Shown one piece after another: positions 57,055-64,000 of a stretch of DNA of 64,000 nucleotides. Within the stretch, counting starts at the first letter, position 1; every line of letters starts with the position of its first letter. The translations under genes and the position numbers were made by a program. This DNA comes from Tetrastigma voinierianum (taxonomy: Eukaryota > Streptophyta > Magnoliopsida > Vitales > Vitaceae): positions 930,001 through 994,000 of the forward strand of contig JAEQBH010001377.1 in assembly GCA_016808115.1 (NCBI GenBank). Reading direction: 5' to 3'. A model generated the notes under the pieces. It saw only the letters and a program-made list of their open reading frames with translations, was not told the DNA's origin and searched no databases.

Positions 57055-57789
57055 TGATAGGGTTTGGAAAATAGGCACGCGAGGCCCTTTCGCGGACGAG
57101 GGAGAGGCAGACTGCGTCAGATTGAAGCGAAGCCACGCTTAGTATTGATTGTGACTACGACCCGGGTTGAGGCCCAGTGCAAGCAGAGGATAGCTTTAGC
57201 GGCCATGATCCAGCGAACCAAACCAAGGTAGGCCGGAGTAGTGGGAAGACTCCGCAAGTCTGAGAGAATAGAATAACCCCTAACCATATACTATCTGATT
57301 CAGCCAAATCTTGCGATAAGAAGGAAAATAATAACAGATCATCGCCAGTTGGATTCCCCCCCAATAAGGAAGGAGGATTATCTCAAGCAAACAGCTCCTT
57401 CTATATCATGTGCCGAATCCGATACGGACTAAAATAAGAAATATCCCATCCAATGGGAAGGACTCCTAATTACCATCCAAGCCCCATTTGAACATCTTTA
57501 TAAATATAAGACCACCCGTCGGTGAAAGATGCGCCCGATTCTAGCAGCGTACAGCCACTGCGACCTCTCTTTTCTCTGGCCGGCAGGCATCGGAGCGGCC
57601 ACGGGCACGACCCTCGCCGACCCCATGCTTCTTTGATTTTGCGGAGGAGAGTTCGTCAGAGCCCTTGCAGACTAACGGCGTGCGGCGATCCCACGCCCAC
57701 TGATCGGGCGCTTGCATCGGCCCCTCGAAGCGATGGTCCGGCCAGCGGCCGCGCGCTCAACCCGATTAGGTTGAAAAAAGCATCATCGA
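57055..57789 (+). repeat. 3' LTR of element E
   Basis: It pairs with 46581-47349. The tract from about 57325 to 57480 is practically identical to 46865-47020. It ends catcatcga and is followed by the duplicated GTATC. Confidence 0.86.
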
Positions 57790-57794
57790 GTATC

Positions 57795-58530
57795 ACACAT
57801 TTGCAAAGCTTTTCACAAGGAACACCTCATTCGGGCTCACACCCATATGCTGCTCCCGATGCATTTCAATATCACATTTCAACTCTTTATATATACAGTG
57901 CTCATCTTGACGAGAGCTATTCAAATAATATCTAATAGATCATAAGAAGCTACAGTCGGAAGCTTACCGAGATTAGGGAGGTCTCTTGATTGGAGCTTCT
58001 TAATGTCGTGCTTGATCACTTTGCATGAATCGATGTCAATGACTTTAAATTCTTGACTACTTGGGGTTCACGCAACCTGCCTTTGGTTATGCGAGGAGTT
58101 TGGAGACACTCGGAGATCGGCCGCAGTTTAATCTGATAGTTAAAATGTATGCTCACGTGGTTGGGTATAGGCCTTAGCGAGGCTGTGATGGAAAGGAAAG
58201 TAAGGGTGCGCCCGGCGACAGCCACATCATGGAGCGAAGGCGTCGTCGTGAAACGGCGTAAGTAGATTCTTGAACAAGACTCACTTCAAGCCCGGCCCAG
58301 AAACCCTTCGTAGGACCCATCATCACATCCTTGGCCCTCTGGAATGTTCTTGATGTAGTGCGATACGTCGATGTTAGGTGAAATTCGAATTCGACTAGCG
58401 CAGATGTACAAGCACAGCGCCCGCGTCGCCGGTTTGGTATTTCTTCGGCGACGCGAAGCGGATGAAGAGTATGCGCCGAGAGTGAGTGCAGCCTTGACGG
58501 AGGACAACCAGATTGAGTCATGACCCTCAG
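57795..58530 (-). other. MULE interior: possible captured fragment of unknown origin
   Basis: The minus strand has two open stretches (58174-58521 and 58016-58225). One frame reads FKVIDIDSCKVIKHDIKKLQ and then SRDLPNLG near 57975-58060, directly followed by GTAAGC, a splice-donor-like sequence. It could be a captured exon and intron of a host gene. I do not recognise the protein, and the frames disagree with one another, so no function is proposed. Confidence 0.35.
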
Positions 58531-58599
58531 CCTATCAGACGATAGGGATGCAGAAACATGGAGTCGAGATCCTTAACTTAGACACTAAAAAACTAAGAA

Positions 58600-58930
58600 A
58601 TTGGATTTAGAGAATTAAAACTCAACATGGAACTCTTTAGAAAATGCACGGATCTTGTTGATAAGTGTTTGAAGGATTCTAAGATAGACAAAGTCAGTCT
58701 CCATGATGTTGTCCTTGTTGGTGGCTCTACTATAATCCAAAAGATGCAACAATTGTTGCAAGAATTCCTTTAATGGAAAGGAGCTCTACAAGAGAATTAA
58801 CCCAGATGACGTTGTTGCTTATGGAGGTGTTGTGCAAGGTGCCATCTTAAGCGGAAAGGTACGGGTTTGCTGCTCGTGAATGTTACTCCTCTGTCCCTTG
58901 GAATAGCTATTCATAAGAAAAATCAAGTAT
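58600..58930 (+). pseudogene. HSP70 gene fragment captured by the MULE
   Basis: Readable from 58606 as FRELKLNMELFRKCTDLV, DKCLKDSKIDKVSLHDVVLV and GGSTIIQKMQQLLQEF. After a +1 frameshift it continues FNGKELYKRINPDDVVAYGG and VVQGAILSG, then VNVTPLSLGIAI. This is the C-terminal part of the HSP70 ATPase domain: the VVLVGGSTRIPKVQ phosphate-binding motif, the NPDEAVAYGAA motif and the DVTPLSLG linker start. A short piece between ILSG and LLLVNVTPLSLG is missing. No start codon, upstream ATPase lobe or substrate-binding domain is present. It ends exactly where the right terminal repeat starts. Confidence 0.88.
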
Positions 58931-59305
58931 GAGACGGAGGTGGCGTCAAAAGTAGAGACCCGACAGATGTGAGATTGAAGGTGGAGGTGGAGGAGGAGAT
59001 AAGGACAGGTGGGATAAAGCGATTTTTAAAAAATAAAAATAAATTTTTGAAATTTAATTAATGGTAATGACTTATGAAGATGAGAGAGAGTGGGATGGGT
59101 ATCAAATTGATTTTTTTTTTAAATATAAAATTTATGAGGCCCAATTAGATAATGACATATGTCATTTTTGACCTACTTAACCGATTACCTTTCTGATTGA
59201 ACCAATAGGATCTGATGCCACAAAAACATGAAGTTATTCACCAGTTAAACCATGGGTAGGCCAATTAAAAAGTGTCAAACTAAAGATTATTTGTGTCAAT
59301 TACCC
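58931..59305 (-). repeat. Right terminal inverted repeat of the MULE
   Basis: It is the inverse of 46056-46455, with the outer end caattaccc. The inner part, ggtggaggtggaggaggaga, pairs with ctcctccacctcca on the left. Confidence 0.82.
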
Positions 59306-59315
59306 ATTTAATTTA
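59306..59315. repeat. Target-site duplication ATTTAATTTA (right) of the MULE
   Basis: Identical to 46046-46055. Confidence 0.85.
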
Positions 59316-59459
59316 TTGTTTTCTTTAATTAGTTATTTAAATATATTATTATTGTTTTTTTTTCCTTATGAGTATATTGTTGCTTTTTTTTTTTTTAAAT
59401 TAGATTGATTGTTGATGCTTTTTGTTTAATAATTTAATTCATGAATTATCTCCCACCAT
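59316..59459. other. AT-rich flank of the MULE
   Basis: T-runs and A/T sequence with no feature recognised. Confidence 0.4.
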
Positions 59460-60200
59460 TAATTTATTCAGATTCTCAAATCTCAAATTTTCAAATTTTC
59501 CAATTTTTATTTCTTTCAAGTTTCCAATTTCAAAACTACAATTTCTCAATTCCAAAATTCATGTGTCCTAATTTCAAAACTCAAGTTCCTCAGCTCTAAT
59601 TTTAATTTTGAGTTTCGATTTGAATCGAAGTGTGTAATTTAAAATTCAACTTCCCAATTTCTAATTTCAATTTTCAAGTTTCCAATTTCAAAATTACATT
59701 CCCAATTTCAAAATTACCTATTCCCAATTTCAAAATTCAAGCGCCTTAATTTCAAAATTCAAGTCTCTCAATTTCTAATTTCAAATTTTCAAGTTTCCAA
59801 TTTAAAAAAATCAAGTGTCCTAATTTCAAAATTCAACTCCACCAATTTCTAATTTCAATTTCAAAATTAAAAAATCTCAATTTCAAAATTCAAATGCCCT
59901 AATTTCAAAATTCGAAGTTCCCTAATTTCCAATTTCAAATTTTCAAAATTATAATTCTTCAATTTCAAAATTCAAGTGTCATAGTTTCAAAATTTAAGTC
60001 TCCGAATTTCTAATTTCAAAATTTGAAAGTCCAAATTGCAAATTTCCAAGTCTCAATTTTATAAAATTGAAGTTTTTATTTTCAAAATTCAATTTCTAAA
60101 ATCTCAATTCAAAATTCTCAAACTTCAAATTCATTTCAAAATTCTCAATTTTCAAACTTCCAATTTTCAAAATTTCAATTTTAAATCAATTTTCAAACAT
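59460..60200. repeat. Degenerate AATTTCAAAATTCAAGT-type repeat
   Basis: Dozens of imperfect copies of aatttcaaaattcaa with variable linkers (gtgtccta, tctcc, ttcccaatt). Spacing is irregular at about 20-30 bases, so this is an expanded, decayed microsatellite or minisatellite. Confidence 0.75.
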
Positions 60201-60259
60201 TCCAAACACATGATTTATTTTACAATTCCTATAAGATGGAATCTTGTGGAGTTAATTTG

Positions 60260-60586
60260 TGTAACGGATAAATGGGCTTGATTAGACAATTCACATATCC
60301 TTTTTAATAAATAATTTGACATACAATCTATAACCTAATTTCCAATTAGATTTTTAATATTTTCATATCTTATTACTGCTAACATTGTGAACAAACATAT
60401 GAAAGAAGGAAATTGTGCTTTTTATGTATATCACAAAGCGGAAATTACAGAATTGATATATGAGTTGGGATCCTTAATCATACACATGAAATATGCTTAT
60501 ACAAAATCCCAATGATCTATATCCATCTATACAATCTTCTCTATAATGAATAAATATCAAACATTCCAAAAGCGTTGATATTCTCA
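60260..60586 (-). repeat. 3' LTR of the Ty1/copia element (outer end uncertain)
   Basis: On the minus strand the polypurine tract gagggagagtat (60587-60598) is followed by TGAGAATATCAACGCTTTTG, a typical copia LTR start. The sequence then has no coding features. The outer end near 60260 is a guess; no target duplication was found. Confidence 0.5.
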
Positions 60587-60639
60587 ATACTCTCCCTCAG
60601 GACCCAGGGATATATGTCACACACTTGCCCAACTGTCTA

Positions 60640-61104
60640 AAGAATTAGAGAACACAGGTGGATACCCCTTTGAGTAAGGATATCGACTAAATTATGATAG
60701 ATCTTGGAGTAATTCACAGCCTTTTCATCCAGCTTCTCCTTAATGAAGAACCTATCTATCTCGACATGTTTTGTGCGGTCATGTTGAACTGGATTATGAG
60801 CTATATCACATGCTACTTTATTGTCACAATATAGTTGAATTGGTTGCTTTAAGTGATAGCCCAAGTCCCATAAGAGAAATTTCAACCATAGTGCTTCACA
60901 AATTCCTAATGCCATTCCTCTATACTCAACTTTTGCTTTAGATCTTGCAACAACGTTTTGTTTCTTGCTTCTCCATGTGACTAAGTTCCCACCTACAAAG
61001 GTAAAGTATCTCGAAGTTGATCGCTTGTCATCAATTGCTCTGGCTCAGTCAATATCTGTATATACCTCGATAATTTTTTGTTTGTATTTTTAGAGAATAT
61101 AATT
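60640..61104 (-). pseudogene. RNase H of copia element F
   Basis: Minus-strand reading starts FSKNTNKK, then in a shifted frame VYTDID, stop, ARAIDDKRSTSRYFTFVGGN, where the family has YTDADWAGS...RRSTSGYFTFVGGN. The tryptophan codon of DADW is a TGA stop. VTWRSKKQNVVARS and VEYRGMALGICEALWLKFLL follow, with the catalytic E of AEYR kept. YCDNKVACDIAHNPVQHDRT and KHVEIDRFFIKEKL form the last block, with D of CDN present. From 60637 to 60915 the frame is open and ends just before the polypurine tract. Confidence 0.87.
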
Positions 61105-63269
61105 TGTAACACCCCGAAATATACCCTAGTCATTTTCAGCATGTTTAAGGTATTTTGCAGGTATAATTTGAAATTTTTGTAATTTAAATGCAAAACGTGA
61201 AATCTACAGGAAACAGGAAATAAGCAAGGAGTAAATTTGTAATTTGTCCAAATTAGGGTTAAAAGTCATAAGATAAAAAAGATGTAGAGCTATTATAAAC
61301 CAATATAACTTGCAGAGCAAATATAAAAGAGTTGAAGGACCAAAGTGCAATAAATGAAACTTAAGTCAAATTAATGTATTTTTGGTGGCCAAACAGGCTT
61401 TTTGTGAGAGAGTGCTAGACCAAATAAGGCCAATTTTGGTCTCATTTGGGATTTTAAGGACAATGTGAAGAAGAGAGGAGAAGAAGAGAAGAAGAAGAAG
61501 AAGAAGAAAGAAGAAGAAGAGAAATGTAATAACTAGGATTTTGTATGAAACCATGTTTTTGTATGGATTCATGACTTTGAGTATGGAAACTTTGAGTATG
61601 GAAGTGTTTGTATGGAGTAATAGTGGTTCCATTTCTAAATTTAGTGGAATCCATCCTAACCACAGATTATTGAAAGTTGGAGTTGGTAATACCCACCATT
61701 TTTATCAAAGTGGTTAGAATCACTTCTTGACATGATTCTTTGTAGTTTAAGATGTATGGATACGGTTTTAACCTAACATACAAGGATTTGAGTTAGGGTT
61801 TGGAAAAAATCCTAGTTAATCTCTATCTTTGGTTTTGGTGGAGTTAGAACACACTTGAGAGTTGTTCTTGGTGATGTTTATGGATTATTTTAGGTTTTTA
61901 AGTTGGATTTTTGAAAAAAAATTGACTAAATCATCAAAAATATGGGCAAAAAAAAAAAAAAGGCTGTAGGGTCCTACCACTGCGTAGAGATATCGGCGCG
62001 AAGACCTCACCTTAAGCGTGGCGAATGGGAGGCTAGCCGATCGAAGCCTTGGGTTCGCCGTGTAGCCTCTTATTCTGTGTGAGAAAATGTTGTGTTTGTT
62101 TCGTTCTCTATTAGTTATTCAGGACTTGTCTATTGAACTAATGAGGATCCTATAAGTGTTTGAAAGGGGTCCATTCATATTTGTACTGTAAAGGAAAAAT
62201 TATATTTGTTGTGCGGAACTGTGATGTGGGCAAACTTAATGCCCTTATGATAAAATAATGATTACGAACACATATAATTGTAGGAATACACAGACCCGGA
62301 TATTGAATGACACTACATACATTTACATGGGCATGCACTTTACGTCGGTGCTTAAACGCTATGCTGCTAGTGCTTGACACTCGCACTGTGGGCGTTGGTT
62401 ATGGTCGATCTTGACAGCTCCTGCTGGTGCTACGACCTTATTCACGTGGGCAACCGCGTTAAGATCGTGCCCGGCACTCACCGCTGGTGTTCGACGCCAC
62501 GATGCATTAAGGCGAGACACGTTTACGTCAGTCTTGTTAGCTCTATTGTGCTGCAACAAATGTTATCTTTAGTGCCTTGGGTTGCTATTGCACTATACCC
62601 TACTGTTTCTTGAAGCCACTAGTCTAGGTAGTCAACAATTATAATTAGAACTTTGAACAATGAATAAGAATAAGAAAATGTACATCGTTATGGTCATGTT
62701 TCAGGCCTTCACAATATAAACATAAACTATGTAGTACTATGGGTACATCAATACTTAGCCCATAAGCTACATGTGTAACTCTACGTGAGAATGCGAATAG
62801 AGTATAAATACTAAAGTACAAATTATATGTACCAAGTTTTATTTATATGAAGATTTATGATGAATCTAATATTTATTCTTGTTAGTATATGTTTATTGAA
62901 AAGAGTATAAATACATGTGTATGTGACAATATATTCCTAATTGTAAAGCAGCACTGGGTTTTTAATCAGTGTCTGAAAGGGAGGCGTTCGCGATCTTTGT
63001 TGAGCCTTTTGTTAGGAGTACATCTTGTAGGTTTTGGTGCTCACGATTATGTAAATGCAGTTTTGTATGTATATGTAAATACTGGACTCAAGGCAGCATG
63101 TATTGATCACTGTAAACTTTCTTCATGATGTTAGTTTTATTTTGTATATGTTATTAGCGTTGATTCTTAAGACTTGGGTCCCTGATAATAGAAAAAGAAA
63201 GTAAAGTGCCAGTGCTGGGTCTCACATCCCCCGCCAGATTGCCTCTTCTGGGCGGAATCGGGCGCGACA
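61105..63269 (+). repeat. Solo LTR, chromovirus type, inserted in copia element F
   Basis: It starts TGTAACACCCCGAAATATAC and ends ggcggaatcgggcgcgaca, about 2.17 kb with no coding region. The flanks TAATT (61100-61104) and GAATT (63270-63274) match in four of five bases, a probable target duplication. A (GAA)n-like run lies at 61463-61523 and an A-run at 61950. The same family is present antisense at 36945-38692. A solo LTR arises by recombination between the two LTRs of a full element. Confidence 0.75.
61463..61523. repeat. GA-rich microsatellite (gaagaa)n
   Basis: An almost pure purine run of the gaagaagaag type inside the solo LTR. Confidence 0.8.
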
Positions 63270-64000
63270 GAATTCCCTTGCCTGGCGTAGATTTTAAATA
63301 TCTCAAAATGCAAATGACTACATTCATATGTTGTTCCCAGTTGTACATGGGTGTTAACCTTACTAAAGCGTGGCGAGATACACGGTCTCGTGCTTGAGCC
63401 TAAATATACTGAATCTAGAGTCTTGTATCTTCCACATCAGCAGTGCGTGACTTGTCTCAATACATAACTTCAGGCCTTCTTCTATTAGAGTATCAACTGG
63501 TTGACAAGCTATTATGTCAATTTCATGAAGGAGATCTAAGGTATACTTTCTTTGAGATAGGAAAATTTCATTACCTGATCGAGATACTTTGATTCCTATA
63601 AAGTATTTTAAGGAGCCTAAGTCTTTCATTTCAAATTCTTTGGACAAATATTCCTTAAGAGCTTTTATTTCTTCTATGTCATTTCCAGTGACAATCATGT
63701 CATCTATATATACAATGAGTGTAGTAATTTTCCCTTGTCACCTCTTTAAAAATAGTGTGTGATTTGAATTGCTCTATTTGTAACCAAAGGTTGTCATGGA
63801 TTTAGTGAATCTGCCAAACCATGCTCTAGGAGACTATTTTAATCCATATATTGACTTCTTCAGTTGCGCATACATTTTTTTGCCTTTACATTCATCTTGC
63901 ATCTGGTGGGAGATCCATGTAGACTTCTTCAAATAGTTCACCATGTAGGAATGTGTTCTTCACATCAAACTATTGTAGTGGCCAATCAAAATTTGCAGTT
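63270..64000 (-). pseudogene. Reverse transcriptase of copia element F, 5' end outside the window
   Basis: From the right edge, the minus strand reads FDVKNTFLHGELFEEVYMDL near 63930-63960. KSIYGLKQSPRAWFGRFTKSM-like blocks follow in shifted frames. IVYIDDMIVTGND at 63680-63715 holds the catalytic YIDD box. The open frame from 63698 continues EIKALKEYLSKEFEMKDLGS, LKYFIGIKVSRSGNEIFLSQ and RKYTLDLL. MNVVICILRYLKSTPGKGIL near 63270-63325 closes the domain at the solo LTR border. Some frameshifts are present. Confidence 0.88.

Larger units (their letters stand above)
46581..57789 (+). mobile_element. Element E: Tat-lineage Ty3/gypsy retrotransposon inserted in the MULE
   Basis: Direct LTRs of ~0.75 kb (46581-47349 and 57055-57789), a GTATC duplication (46576-46580 and 57790-57794), a primer site after the 5' LTR and a polypurine tract before the 3' LTR. 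Gag, protease, RT, RNase H and integrase follow in order. A second RNase H-like block (LYVDGASNA) after the first marks the Tat lineage. A 4.3-kb region lies between pol and the 3' LTR, as in Ogre/Retand-like elements. The base composition is clearly richer in G and C than the flanks. The LTRs share a tract of about 150 identical bases, so insertion looks recent, yet the coding regions are broken. Confidence 0.87.
46056..59305. mobile_element. Pack-MULE (Mutator-like element) with HSP70 fragment, split by a Tat retrotransposon
   Basis: Long terminal inverted repeats at 46056-46455 and 58931-59305 begin GGGGTAACTGA and GGGTAATTGAC on their own strands. They align through ctattggt.c.atca.aa.g and the ctccacctcca inner end. 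A perfect 10-bp duplication flanks them, typical of Mutator elements (8-11 bp). Without the Tat element (46581-57794 including one GTATC) the MULE is about 2.0 kb. Inside are an HSP70 fragment and an unidentified minus-strand stretch. There is no transposase, so the element is non-autonomous. Confidence 0.85.
60587..64000 (-). mobile_element. Element F: Ty1/copia retrotransposon, partial, split by a solo LTR
   Basis: RT (63270-64000) precedes RNase H (60640-61104) in minus-strand reading, followed by the polypurine tract. This order and the motifs are those of Ty1/copia. The gene is cut by the solo LTR at 61105-63269 within LKSTPGKGIL / FSKNTNK, the usual RT/RNase H connection. Gag, protease, integrase and the 5' LTR lie beyond the window. 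Confidence 0.85.

Noticed and set aside
46581..57789. Assignment of element E to the grapevine Gret1 element
   Set aside because: Similar overall size and LTR length, but I cannot compare sequences and will not name it on size alone.
58600..58930. Functional HSP70 gene
   Set aside because: Only a ~110-residue part of the ATPase domain, with a frameshift and an internal deletion, ending at a transposon terminus.

Overview
The window is plant nuclear DNA, almost certainly from an angiosperm and most likely a woody eudicot. The Athila-type gag/pol motifs look like those I know from grapevine and similar genomes, but I cannot fix the species. It is a dense nest of transposable elements with no intact host gene, no rRNA or tRNA gene and no CRISPR array. 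It reads like pericentromeric or other heterochromatin. Every coding region found is broken by frameshifts and stops.

Layout. (A) An outer Athila-like Ty3/gypsy element, + strand, spans 1-39240; its 5' end lies before the window. Its reverse transcriptase (RT) begins at 1-230 and resumes at 27249. It continues through RNase H and integrase, interrupted at 28677-31028 by an inverted LTR palindrome. Then come a solo LTR (31952-33075), a decayed third ORF (33225-35070), a 3' non-coding module and the 3' LTR (36258-39240). That LTR is itself split by an antisense LTR fragment (36945-38692). (B) A second Athila-like element (231-27248) sits inside the RT of A. (C) A complete chromovirus (Tekay/Del-like, 4562-14743) sits inside the RT of B with a perfect 5-bp duplication, GTTTA. 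(D) A gag-only Athila-like derivative (17145-24596) sits in the 3' region of B.

From 39.2 to 46 kb lies a ~255-bp tandem repeat array. A non-autonomous CACTA DNA transposon (40590-44114, duplication TAT) is inserted in it, and a promoter-like leader follows. From 46056 to 59305 lies a Mutator-like element with 375-400-bp terminal inverted repeats and a perfect 10-bp duplication (ATTTAATTTA). It carries an HSP70 gene fragment, so it is a Pack-MULE. A complete Tat-lineage Ty3/gypsy element (46581-57789, duplication GTATC) has inserted into it; that element has a second RNase H and a probable antisense ORF remnant. The right end (about 60.26-64 kb) is a minus-strand Ty1/copia element split by a chromovirus-type solo LTR (61105-63269).

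How the parts relate. The nesting gives a relative chronology: A is older than B, and B is older than C and D. In the same way the repeat array predates the CACTA, the MULE predates the Tat element, and the copia element predates the solo LTR. The most unusual structures are the LTR palindrome, the palindromic GCGAAATTTCGC arrays, a conserved 3' module shared by the three Athila-like elements, and the Pack-MULE with its HSP70 fragment. LTR pairs share long identical tracts broken by small clusters of indels, so part of the apparent decay may be consensus error in the assembly rather than true mutation.
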